49,710 bases of DNA. Source: Prevotella sp. Lineage in GTDB: Bacteria > Bacteroidota > Bacteroidia > Bacteroidales > Bacteroidaceae. The DNA lies in contig JAFVBX010000063.1 in NCBI GenBank assembly GCA_017479675.1, positions 1-49,710 of the forward strand, given 5' to 3'. Shown here piece by piece: positions 18,817 to 26,738 of this stretch (position 1 is its first letter; the number at the start of each line of letters is the position of its first letter). The notes beneath the pieces are model-generated. The model was not told the DNA's origin. It searched no databases and was given only the letters and a program-made list of their open reading frames with translations. Both the position numbers and the translations under genes were made by a program.

Positions 18817-19917
18817 ATGAAATACGACTATTTAATAGTAGGTTCAGGGCTTTATGGTGCAACATTTGCATATTATGCCCAGAAAAGAGGAAAGAAGTGT
18901 CTCGTGATTGACAAGCGAGAGCATCTTGGAGGTAATGTCTATTGTGAGAAAATTGAGGGCATAAACGTACACAAATACGGTGCACATATCTTTCATACAT
19001 CTAATAAAATTGTCTGGGATTTTGTTAACTCCTTTGTGGAGTTCAATCGCTATACCAACTGCCCTGTGGCAAATTACAGGGGCGAATTGTACAACCTGCC
19101 GTTCAACATGAACACCTTCAACAAGATGTGGCCAGATGTGCACACTCCACTGGAGGCACAAGCAAAGATAGACAGCCAGAAGTTCAAGGGAGTGCCAAGC
19201 AACCTTGAAGAGCAGGCAATGTCACTCGTAGGTAAGGATATTTACATGAAACTCATAAAAGACTACACGGAGAAGCAATGGGGGCGTGACTGTAAGGAAC
19301 TGCCAGCCTTTATCATAAAGCGTCTGCCCGTTCGTCTCATCTTCGACAACAACTACTTCAACGACAAGTATCAGGGCATACCTGTCGGTGGATATAACAA
19401 GCTCATAGACGGTCTGCTTGAAGGAGTGGACTGCAAAACCGATATAGATTTCTTCGCATCCGAATACAGGAACTGGAAAGAATATGCAGACAAACTCGTA
19501 TATACGGGGGCGCTGGACGAATACTTTGACTATAGTCTCGGCAAGCTTGACTGGCGCACGGTGAACTTCAAAACAAGGATAGAGAACACTCCAAACTATC
19601 AAGGTAACGCAGTAGTCAACTACACCAGCCATGACAAACCATACACCCGTGTCATAGAGCATAAGCACTTCGAGATGTTCGGGCAGGAAGTTTATGATTG
19701 TCCTAAAACCGTTATCAGCGAGGAGTATTCTACGGAATACGAAGATGGAATGGAACAATTCTATCCTGTCAACGATGACCGCAACAATGCTTTAGCAGAA
19801 AAATACAGAGCGTTCGCAGCCCAAGAAGAAAATGTCATCTTCGGAGGTCGCCTCGCTCAATACAAATACTATGATATGGCTCCTATTATAGAGGAGGTCA
19901 TGAAGCTATTTAACTAA
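18817..19917 (+). CDS. glf: UDP-galactopyranose mutase
   Basis: Flavoenzyme converting UDP-galactopyranose to UDP-galactofuranose. The N-terminal FAD-binding motif is LIVGSGLYGATFA (residues 6-18), followed by VIDKREHLGGNVY. The sequences HKYGAHIFHTSN, YNLPFNMNTFNKMW and IIKRLPVRLIFDNNYFND match the family. The length of 366 is typical. It is followed by two glycosyltransferases, the second of which looks like a galactofuranosyltransferase, so the cell probably builds Galf-containing surface glycan. Its 5' region is AT-rich with short inverted repeats. Confidence 0.96.
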   Translation: MKYDYLIVGSGLYGATFAYYAQKRGKKCLVIDKREHLGGNVYCEKIEGINVHKYGAHIFHTSNKIVWDFVNSFVEFNRYTNCPVANYRGELYNLPFNMNTFNKMWPDVHTPLEAQAKIDSQKFKGVPSNLEEQAMSLVGKDIYMKLIKDYTEKQWGRDCKELPAFIIKRLPVRLIFDNNYFNDKYQGIPVGGYNKLIDGLLEGVDCKTDIDFFASEYRNWKEYADKLVYTGALDEYFDYSLGKLDWRTVNFKTRIENTPNYQGNAVVNYTSHDKPYTRVIEHKHFEMFGQEVYDCPKTVISEEYSTEYEDGMEQFYPVNDDRNNALAEKYRAFAAQEENVIFGGRLAQYKYYDMAPIIEEVMKLFN

Positions 19918-19950
19918 TTTCATTATACACTATAATAATAAACCATATAA

Positions 19951-20958
19951 ATGACAGAGAAAATTGTAACGATAATTGTACCTACGTACAACATGGAGAA
20001 ATATATTGGAAGATGTATTGAGTCTGCCATTATACCTAGTATAGAAAGTATTGAAGTCATCGTAGTGAATGACGGAAGTACAGACAATTCACATGAAATA
20101 GCATCGGAGTATGCAGATAAGTACCCTGATTCCATCCGCGTGATAGACAAAGGAAACGGACACTATGGCACAACGATTAACGCAGGGCTCAAGGTCGCAA
20201 GAGGCAAATATATGCGCATTATGGATGCCGATGACTACTTTGAAGAAGGAGCATTGGAAAAATTCGTACAACTATTGGCGAACTGTGATACAGATCTTGT
20301 AGTTACAGCCAAGAGAGAAGAACTTCTTGAAGATGGAAAATTCAGACTCGTTAGAGTAGAGAATGTAGAATATGGCAAAGTATATGATTACCCAAGTTTC
20401 CGAGTGACGGACTATTCCACATGGAAAGGAGAGTTTAACATGCATACAATGACATGCAAGACAGCTCTTTTGCGCGAATGTGGATTGAACCTCCCTGGTG
20501 GTGTATGCTACACGGACATGATATATTGCATGCAACCGTTGGACAGGATAAAAACATTGGTTATATATGATCTTGTGCTATACCATTACAATATCGGACG
20601 CGAGGGAAGCAGTACCACTCAGCAAGTGATAAAACGAAATCTGAAACATATTTGCACTGTATTGACATATATGCTTGATTATTGTGAGCAACACCCATCA
20701 ACGGAAATAATACAGGCAAATAGGAATCGTCATATAAACGAGGCTTTTGATTTTTTTCTCAATAGCATCATGCGACACGACTTTGTAGGCAGGGAGGAGT
20801 ACGAATTAGTCTGTCCCATTCTATATAAGATAAAGAAACTCAATATTAAAAACAAAAGAATTTCCAAATATTATATAAAACCCTGGGTGGAAAATCCTTC
20901 CTTATTGAGACTCAACTTCTGGCTTACAATATACAAAATTGGTCATCCTTTGAAATGA
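19951..20958 (+). CDS. GT2-family glycosyltransferase
   Basis: Inverting GT-A glycosyltransferase. The N-terminus VTIIVPTYNMEKYIGRCIES and VIVVNDGSTDNS bind the nucleotide. The DxD equivalent is in YMRIMDADDYFEEGAL. The C-terminal part (KRNLKHICTVLTYMLDY onward) lacks membrane segments, so the enzyme is cytoplasmic or peripheral. Its length is 335. Base composition is more AT-rich than the flanking housekeeping genes, as is common in surface-glycan loci. Donor and acceptor are unknown; it shares a strand and tight spacing with glf and the next transferase. Confidence 0.85.
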   Translation: MTEKIVTIIVPTYNMEKYIGRCIESAIIPSIESIEVIVVNDGSTDNSHEIASEYADKYPDSIRVIDKGNGHYGTTINAGLKVARGKYMRIMDADDYFEEGALEKFVQLLANCDTDLVVTAKREELLEDGKFRLVRVENVEYGKVYDYPSFRVTDYSTWKGEFNMHTMTCKTALLRECGLNLPGGVCYTDMIYCMQPLDRIKTLVIYDLVLYHYNIGREGSSTTQQVIKRNLKHICTVLTYMLDYCEQHPSTEIIQANRNRHINEAFDFFLNSIMRHDFVGREEYELVCPILYKIKKLNIKNKRISKYYIKPWVENPSLLRLNFWLTIYKIGHPLK

Positions 20959-21004
20959 TTTTCAACTCATTCTACCCCCCAAAAAGTAATAGCATTAATA
21001 AATC

Positions 21005-21898
21005 ATGAAGATATACGCCGTAATAGTAACATATAATCGCTTACCACTACTAAAAGAATGTATAGAGACAGTAAGACAGCAGAGTAGCCAATTGCATGAG
21101 ATAGTTATCGTAGACAATAACTCCACAGATGGCACACATGAATATCTCGAAGGAATAAAAACAGATGGATTCTCTATAGTGCACTTACCAGAAAATATAG
21201 GTGGTGCAGGGGGCTTTTCATGTGGAATAAAGACAGCCGTCGAACATGGCGCTGATGCAGTATGGGTGATGGATGATGACACCATACCAGAGCCCGATGC
21301 ACTGCAAAAACTTTATGACGTAATCGTCCAAAACCCTAATGCAGGATATGCCAGTAGCCGTGTATTGTGGACAGATGGGACAGACCACAACATGAATATC
21401 CCTGTATTCTGCTCTACAAGCGACAGTACAAGCAGTGTGAGAAAACTCAAACAGTCATCTTTTGTATCCATGCTGATAACGGCAAAGGCTATATGCACAG
21501 TTGGACTTCCATACAAAGAATTCTTTATATGGAAAGACGACACAGAGTACTCAAGCCGAATTGTCAACAGCGGTTTTGACGGGTTATTTGTCGCAGATAG
21601 CGTCGTACTTCACAAAACCGCTGTAAATTATAATGCCGATTTGTCAACCGCACCTGTTTCTCAGGCATGGAAATTCTACTATTGGAAACGTAATTCCATA
21701 TTTATGAGCAAAATGAGATATGGCAAGGGCATGAAGTTCTATATAAAGGAACTCAATCACATGCGTATTGCGTACATGAAATTGCTACGCCGCCCAAAAG
21801 TAGAAAGGAACATTTTTTGGAACAAGATAAAGGAAGGATACCATGACGGTCTCAGCTTCGCCCCCAAGATTGAGATGATCAATAGGGAAACAGTTTAG
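21005..21898 (+). CDS. GT2 glycosyltransferase, probable galactofuranosyltransferase
   Basis: GT2 enzyme (297 residues) with YAVIVTYNRLPLLKECI, VDNNSTDGT, NIGGAGGFSCGIKTA and WVMDDDTIPEPDAL. The GGAGGF stretch and DDD acidic motif are characteristic of GlfT-type galactofuranosyltransferases and close relatives. Together with glf two genes upstream, this suggests transfer of galactofuranose from UDP-Galf; the closely related rhamnosyltransferases are an alternative. No membrane segment. Stop is TAG, and the gene converges on the next one with an 8-base gap. Confidence 0.8.
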   Translation: MKIYAVIVTYNRLPLLKECIETVRQQSSQLHEIVIVDNNSTDGTHEYLEGIKTDGFSIVHLPENIGGAGGFSCGIKTAVEHGADAVWVMDDDTIPEPDALQKLYDVIVQNPNAGYASSRVLWTDGTDHNMNIPVFCSTSDSTSSVRKLKQSSFVSMLITAKAICTVGLPYKEFFIWKDDTEYSSRIVNSGFDGLFVADSVVLHKTAVNYNADLSTAPVSQAWKFYYWKRNSIFMSKMRYGKGMKFYIKELNHMRIAYMKLLRRPKVERNIFWNKIKEGYHDGLSFAPKIEMINRETV

Positions 21899-21906
21899 TC
21901 TGCCAG

Positions 21907-22680
21907 TCACAACCATTGGTTGATACCCTTCTCGCACCATGTGCTTTTGTTGCGCACTGTGTCGTCCTGTATATTGTTATTGTTCTGTTTGTTAGCTTTC
22001 GAAGGCTCACCATGATATATGTGACGTATCACACCGCCAAACTTCAGGCGACGCTCTTTCACACCGTTAAACATCATGCGGTAGATAAGTTCGTGGTCCT
22101 CATGCCCCCACCCCACTATCGCCTCGTTGTAGCCGTTCACGGCGATGAAGTCCTTTCGCCAAAAGGCGAGGTTACAACCGCGTATGTGGCGAGTGGAAAA
22201 CTGCGGCTCTTTCTTTGCCATATATCTACGCAACAGCTTACACCTTATTAAATTAAGGTAGTGTGACGTCCTCACCCTGCCCTCGGCATCAAGCATCACA
22301 CGGCTGCCACATACGTAGTAGCCCTGTTCCATCACCTCTATATGGTCCTGTATGAAATGGCGCTCAGGTATCACATCGCCGTCCATCTCTATTATATAGT
22401 CTCCCTCCGCCTGCGCTATTGCCTTGTTGAGTATCACCGAACGGCGGAAACCGTCGTCCTCATGCCACACATGTTTTATCCTTACGGGGAAATCCTTTTT
22501 CACTTCGTCGATAAACTCACGTGTGTCCTCACGCGAGCCGTCATCGGCTATCACCACCTCGTATGGCAACACCGTCTGCTTCCTAACTCCCTCCAACACT
22601 CGCTTCAAGGCATCAACCCAGTTGTAGGTTGATATCAGCAGAGTTACTTTATTCGCCTGGGGCTTATCTCTTCGAGTCAT
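21907..22680 (-). CDS. GT2 glycosyltransferase with galactosyltransferase-type C-terminus
   Basis: GT-A enzyme of 257 residues. LLISTYNWVDALKRVLEG and VIADDGSREDT form the nucleotide site, and YIIEMDGDVIPERHFI contains the DxD. The later GWGHEDHELIYRMM motif is that of the galactosyltransferase C-terminal (Glyco_transf_7C) region found in chondroitin-polymerase-like enzymes, where the ED acts as catalytic base. It lies 3 bases downstream of the GT90 gene, so the two probably share a transcript. The sugar is unknown. Confidence 0.85.
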   Translation of the reverse strand: MTRRDKPQANKVTLLISTYNWVDALKRVLEGVRKQTVLPYEVVIADDGSREDTREFIDEVKKDFPVRIKHVWHEDDGFRRSVILNKAIAQAEGDYIIEMDGDVIPERHFIQDHIEVMEQGYYVCGSRVMLDAEGRVRTSHYLNLIRCKLLRRYMAKKEPQFSTRHIRGCNLAFWRKDFIAVNGYNEAIVGWGHEDHELIYRMMFNGVKERRLKFGGVIRHIYHGEPSKANKQNNNNIQDDTVRNKSTWCEKGINQWL

Positions 22681-22683
22681 CTT

Positions 22684-23649
22684 TTAATCTTTTATTTGGT
22701 TTGTCATTCGGAAGTACTTCTCCATCACCATTAGCGATATAAGGTCTTCTGTCTCCTTGTCCTGAAACTGCCTCACCCATTCGTGGGCATGTTCTATGAT
22801 AGCCTTTGCCTCATCTGGATGGGTTTCATAATACTCTATGCGCTCTATCAGGTCGCTATAGTCTTCCTTTATCTCTATATAGTGGTAGTCAGGCTTCAGC
22901 CTACCCTCCATGAACCATGTCTCGCAGGTAGGGCGCGGCATCACAGCTATGCTGTTACTTGACATCACCCATTTCAGGTTGCTTGCCACGTCGTTACCCT
23001 CCAACGCCATGATATAGCGATATTTCAGATGGTCATCAATCGACATTGCACGTGCCTTGGCATTTGTAGGCACAAGGTCACACAGCGGATGATCCTTCCA
23101 CATCTCTATGAAACGCTGCCGACGTGGTTTTGTTGCCGCTTCACCACGGAAGATTATCTTACATTCCTTATCCTCCCATTTGTACGGATCTTTCACCCAC
23201 ATGAAGTGGCGTACCTTGTTTAATTTCAGTAGTATGTTATTGCGATTGTCGTCATTATCTGTCACAGGGCGGCTCTTGCAGAAACCCGGTTCGGGCAGTA
23301 TATGGCTCACATCGCCAGATGTTATTGCTATGCGATAGTCGTCAGGAAAATATCGCGAATACTCGTAAGTGTCGTAGAAGTGTATGCTGTGGATGTATCC
23401 GCAGGGGGTATCCCTACGCTTACCGTTGGTAAAGTCACCCAAGCGTATAGTGTTATTCGGAACAGCAACAGGTGCCGACAACTTACAGTAATAATCTACC
23501 CGTTGCTTCACCACATCCTGCTCCTCCTCGGTCATACGTTCATACCGAAGTAACCTGCCATGCAACAGCTTCTGTGTCAGGCAGCGAGGCACCAGCGTCC
23601 TCGCCACAGCCTTTACGAAATATATAAAGTGCGAGTTCTTTTTGTTCAC
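22684..23649 (-). CDS. GT90-family (CAP10/LpsA-like) glycosyltransferase
   Basis: Member of glycosyltransferase family 90, which includes LpsA of bacterial LPS core synthesis. The signatures are IFRGEAATKPRRQRFIEMW and the long motif around KYRYIMALEGNDVASNLKW, followed by SNSIAVMPRPTCETWFME and HYIEIKEDYSDL. The length of 321 is typical and there is no membrane segment. It probably adds a sugar to the LPS core or a surface oligosaccharide. It is the first gene of a two-gene minus-strand unit, divergent from the aminotransferase gene. Confidence 0.88.
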   Translation of the reverse strand: MNKKNSHFIYFVKAVARTLVPRCLTQKLLHGRLLRYERMTEEEQDVVKQRVDYYCKLSAPVAVPNNTIRLGDFTNGKRRDTPCGYIHSIHFYDTYEYSRYFPDDYRIAITSGDVSHILPEPGFCKSRPVTDNDDNRNNILLKLNKVRHFMWVKDPYKWEDKECKIIFRGEAATKPRRQRFIEMWKDHPLCDLVPTNAKARAMSIDDHLKYRYIMALEGNDVASNLKWVMSSNSIAVMPRPTCETWFMEGRLKPDYHYIEIKEDYSDLIERIEYYETHPDEAKAIIEHAHEWVRQFQDKETEDLISLMVMEKYFRMTNQIKD

Positions 23650-23653
23650 TTTG

Positions 23654-23661
23654 CAAAGTTA
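23654..23661 (-). promoter_or_regulatory. -7 box for the GT90 gene
   Basis: The minus strand reads TAACTTTGC, a consensus -7 box, 5 bases upstream of the annotated ATG. No good -33 box is seen at the right distance, and the leader would be nearly absent, so a slightly later start is possible. Confidence 0.45.
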
Positions 23662-23702
23662 CGAAAAAAGTACAAAGTATAAAGTATAAAGTATAAAGAT
23701 TT

Positions 23703-23733
23703 TTTCATAATTCACAATTATTTCGTAACTTTG
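23703..23733 (+). promoter_or_regulatory. Promoter for the aminotransferase gene
   Basis: TTTC (23703-23706), 19 bases, TAACTTTG (23726-23733), then C. The leader has TTTTAATC-type reiterations (about 23745-23782) like those in the nhaD leader. Confidence 0.75.
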
Positions 23734-23786
23734 CAGCAAAATTCAATCTTTTAATCTCTTAATATTTTAATCCTTTAATATCTAAG

Positions 23787-24908
23787 ATGATACTATTCAA
23801 CAAACCATATTGCTCCGGACGCGAACTGGAATACATGGCTGAGGTATGCAAGTCAACGACGATGTCAGGCAATGGCACCTACACCAAGCTATGTCATAAA
23901 TTCTTTGAGGAACGCTACGGCTTCCGTAAATGCCTGCTCTGCACATCGGGTACAGATGCCCTCGAAATGTGTGCCATGCTCTGTGAGGTAGGTCAGGGTG
24001 ACGAAGTCATCGTTCCTTCATACACCTTCGTCTCTACAGCACTGGCTTTTCTGCGTGAGGGAGCCTACATAAGGTTTGCGGACAGCGGCAAGGAGAACCC
24101 CAACATTACTGCCGACACCATACGTCCGTTAATCAACGAGCGCACCAAGGTAATATGCGTTGTGCACTACGCAGGCGTGGCATGCGACATGGACTCAATC
24201 ATGAGTCTCGCAGAGGAGCACAACCTCATTGTGGTGGAAGATGCAGCCCAGGCAGTAGATTCCTTCTACAAGGGACGTCCACTCGGTAGCATAGGCCATC
24301 TTGCCGCCTTCTCCTTCCACGAAACGAAGAACATCAGCTGTGGCGAAGGTGGCATGCTCGTCGTCAACGACGAACGCTTCGTACGTCGCTCCGAGATACT
24401 TTGGGAGAAAGGTACTAACCGTGCCGAGTTCTATCGCGGCATGGTAAACAAATACGGATGGTGCGACATGGGCTCGTCATTCCTGCCGTCAGAGTTCAAC
24501 GCAGCATTCCTCTGGGCACAGTTGGAGCAGATGGACGACATCCAAGGATGGCGCAAGCATATCTGGGAAAGGTATGACGCTGCCCTGCGAGGCAAGGAAC
24601 TGGCTCATGGCATCAAGGTAATGCCTGCACTGCCCCAATACGCTACCAACAATGCCCACATGTACTACCTGTTGTGTCCTTCCCTGGAAGTCAGGACACA
24701 GTTCATGAAGTACCTTCACGACAATGGTGTGCAGACCACTTTCCACTATCTGCCGCTCCATTCCAGCACCTACTATATAGACAAGCATGACGGAAGAGCC
24801 CTTCCCGAATGTGACCGCTATAGCGACACCCTCGTACGCCTTCCCTTGTATCAGGAGATGACTGATGCCGACATTGACAAAGTCATCGAGACGATACTTT
24901 CTGCTTAG
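23787..24908 (+). CDS. rffA: dTDP-4-amino-4,6-dideoxygalactose transaminase (RffA/WecE)
   Basis: PLP-dependent sugar aminotransferase of the DegT/DnrJ/EryC1 family making dTDP-4-amino-4,6-dideoxygalactose from the 4-keto sugar. It aligns along its whole length with E. coli WecE: CTSGTDALEM, PSYTFVSTALAFL, VHYAGVACDMDSIM, VVEDAAQAVDS and SFHETKNISCGEGG, with the PLP lysine at residue 181. C-terminal FHYLPLHSS and LPLYQEMTDADID also match. The product, a 4-amino-fucose nucleotide, would feed LPS or capsule. Alone in its transcript unit with its own promoter. Stop is TAG. Confidence 0.93.
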   Translation: MILFNKPYCSGRELEYMAEVCKSTTMSGNGTYTKLCHKFFEERYGFRKCLLCTSGTDALEMCAMLCEVGQGDEVIVPSYTFVSTALAFLREGAYIRFADSGKENPNITADTIRPLINERTKVICVVHYAGVACDMDSIMSLAEEHNLIVVEDAAQAVDSFYKGRPLGSIGHLAAFSFHETKNISCGEGGMLVVNDERFVRRSEILWEKGTNRAEFYRGMVNKYGWCDMGSSFLPSEFNAAFLWAQLEQMDDIQGWRKHIWERYDAALRGKELAHGIKVMPALPQYATNNAHMYYLLCPSLEVRTQFMKYLHDNGVQTTFHYLPLHSSTYYIDKHDGRALPECDRYSDTLVRLPLYQEMTDADIDKVIETILSA

Positions 24909-24938
24909 TCACACCTACTTGCTAAGCTTCCATAATAA

Positions 24939-24996
24939 ATTAACTAGTAAATTTAACGAATTAACTAGTAAATTTTAAAAATTAACTAGTAAATTT
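24939..24996. repeat. Three exact 16-bp direct repeats at 21-bp period
   Basis: ATTAACTAGTAAATTT occurs at 24939, 24960 and 24981, each exactly 21 bp apart, with unrelated 5-bp spacers. The core ACTAGT is palindromic. The array ends immediately before the next gene's start. Just upstream, TTGCTAAGCTTCC (24920-24932) resembles the array at 420-503. Confidence 0.9.
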
Positions 24997-25000
24997 GGGC

Positions 25001-25822
25001 ATGTCACATATACGCAAAATATATTACAGGCTGTGTGCCTGGTACCCTTACAGTGCTTTGAAGCCCTCGAGGGAGGAGATTGACGTGGTGATACCTGTCA
25101 TAGCGAAGGACTTGGAGATACTGCCGCTTTGCATAGAGGGCGTAAGACGGTGCGTAGCGCATCCCATAAGGAACATATACCTCGTGTCTCCAGACGACAA
25201 AGCGATACGAGAGTTTTGTGACTGTCACGGACTGGTGTTCGTAGAGGAGACATCGGTACTTGGATTTAAAGCTAAAGACCTGGGCATTGTGGTGGACGGC
25301 AGGGACAGGAGCGGATGGCTGTACCAGCAGCTGATAAAGCTGTCGGGAAAGGTAGGCACGTGCGAGAGGTATCTCTGCATAGACTCCGACCACATCCTTG
25401 TCAGGGAGCATGTCTTCGTTACCGAGGAAGGCAAGACGGTGTTCTATATGAGCTACGAGAAAAACGATGCCTACTACAGGAATATCCACAGGATGTTCCC
25501 GGAGATAAAGCTTGCACGCCTGTCATACGTGGCACACAAGATGCTGTTCACTAAACAGACGCTGAAAAGGCTGCACGAGGAGATGAGCGCCAGGACGGGC
25601 AAGACATGGACGCAGGCTATCATAGACAACTACGACCGAGGTTGCTTCGCCGACTTCTCTGAGTTTGAACTGTACGGCAACTTTGTGCCAAAGGAAGAAA
25701 AGGTGTTGCGTCCGTGGCTACAGAAGCTATTGAGATACAACAAACTGGCAGACTACGAGACACTGTACAAGAGGTGGACAAAGCGCAGAATGTCACTCAC
25801 TTTTCCTGCCTACAGAAAATAA
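25001..25822 (+). CDS. DUF6492-type glycosyltransferase-like protein
   Basis: A 273-residue cytoplasmic protein with a GT-A-like layout: EIDVVIPVIAKDLEILPLC near the start, IYLVSPDD, then RYLCIDSDHILVREH carrying a DxD-like SDH. This pattern fits the DUF6492 family found in polysaccharide loci. Direct evidence of activity is lacking. The start is taken as ATG at 25001; an in-frame TTG at 24995 would overlap the repeat array and add two residues. It converges on the fucosyltransferase-like gene with a 3-base gap. Stop is TAA. Confidence 0.68.
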   Translation: MSHIRKIYYRLCAWYPYSALKPSREEIDVVIPVIAKDLEILPLCIEGVRRCVAHPIRNIYLVSPDDKAIREFCDCHGLVFVEETSVLGFKAKDLGIVVDGRDRSGWLYQQLIKLSGKVGTCERYLCIDSDHILVREHVFVTEEGKTVFYMSYEKNDAYYRNIHRMFPEIKLARLSYVAHKMLFTKQTLKRLHEEMSARTGKTWTQAIIDNYDRGCFADFSEFELYGNFVPKEEKVLRPWLQKLLRYNKLADYETLYKRWTKRRMSLTFPAYRK

Positions 25823-25825
25823 GCA

Positions 25826-26671
25826 TTACAAATCGTTGATGCGACGAAACCAATAATTAAAGGTGTTGAACGACTCCAGACGGAACAGTTCAACATCTTT
25901 TTTATCCATACGATAGAAGGGCACGTCCCTGTACATGGAGGCAACAAGTGAGTAGGTGCTTGGCGGACCGATGATATAGTCACACTGCGACAACATATAC
26001 AAGTCTTCTATGGCATTGCCCTTCAGAAGGTGGATGTGAAGTTTGTTAGTATCGGGAGATATGCGGAAATTCTCTGGTCTGACGGCAGGATCGTTAGTTG
26101 AGAGATAGACATGACATTCCGTGCCAGGAAACATCGTCGTGAACTTTTGTATATGTTCAGCATAGACTCCATCGTCATAGTAATAGGCACCATTTGCCCA
26201 TTCTTTATAATCTCCCCTACGTATATGCACGCCAAGGCGCAGCACATCCTTGCCTGATGCCTGCTCACACTCTGCCATTCTCTGGCGAACGGGGGCTGCA
26301 TAGCGCTCGTTGACCGTGAACAGGTCGCATATCTCCGGCTTGTACTTCTCGAAGAGGTCATAGAACCTCACAAACCATCCGCTCACCACAATATGCCTAT
26401 GGCGTAGCATCATCTGTTCCAGAGCCGCATGGTCGCAGTCCCTACGCTTGAAACTGGCGGTGGGCAGGATGTGCAGGGCAGCAGCATATTTTGCCATGAG
26501 GTAGAGGGGAAAGCTGACAAGGTTGGTCCCGTCAATCTTGAAAAAGCCCTTGTACTTATAGCTGAAACGCATGGACATGACACTCCTGTTATGTTCACGC
26601 GCCCAGGCATATACATGGGCAAACTGCAACAGGTTGTTGCACATCTGGCTTTTATCGCGAGAGAAAATCAT
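25826..26671 (-). CDS. GT11-family (alpha-1,2-fucosyltransferase-like) enzyme
   Basis: Glycosyltransferase of 281 residues resembling alpha-1,2-fucosyltransferases, which use GDP-fucose. The key motif VHIRRGDYKEW (residues about 148-158) is the family's donor-binding signature. Later stretches VYLSTNDPAVRPENF and CDYIIGPPSTYSLVASMY are the usual motifs II and III. No membrane segment. It probably decorates the surface glycan. No GDP-fucose synthesis genes are in the window. Stop is TAA-like (TTA on the plus strand). Confidence 0.82.
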   Translation of the reverse strand: MIFSRDKSQMCNNLLQFAHVYAWAREHNRSVMSMRFSYKYKGFFKIDGTNLVSFPLYLMAKYAAALHILPTASFKRRDCDHAALEQMMLRHRHIVVSGWFVRFYDLFEKYKPEICDLFTVNERYAAPVRQRMAECEQASGKDVLRLGVHIRRGDYKEWANGAYYYDDGVYAEHIQKFTTMFPGTECHVYLSTNDPAVRPENFRISPDTNKLHIHLLKGNAIEDLYMLSQCDYIIGPPSTYSLVASMYRDVPFYRMDKKDVELFRLESFNTFNYWFRRINDL

Positions 26672-26683
26672 CGTTTCGTTTTT

Positions 26684-26726
26684 TCGGGATATCGGTATGT
26701 CGGAATATCGAAATGTCGGTATATCG
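26684..26726. repeat. Short dispersed repeat (ATCGGTATGTCGGAATATCG type)
   Basis: The stretch reiterates ATATCGGTATGTCGG and AATATCGAAATGTCGG. The piece CGAAATGTCGGTAT recurs at 43868-43881 next to the ddh terminator, so it is a small dispersed family in this genome. Confidence 0.6.
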
Positions 26727-26738
26727 TATATGTTCTAA

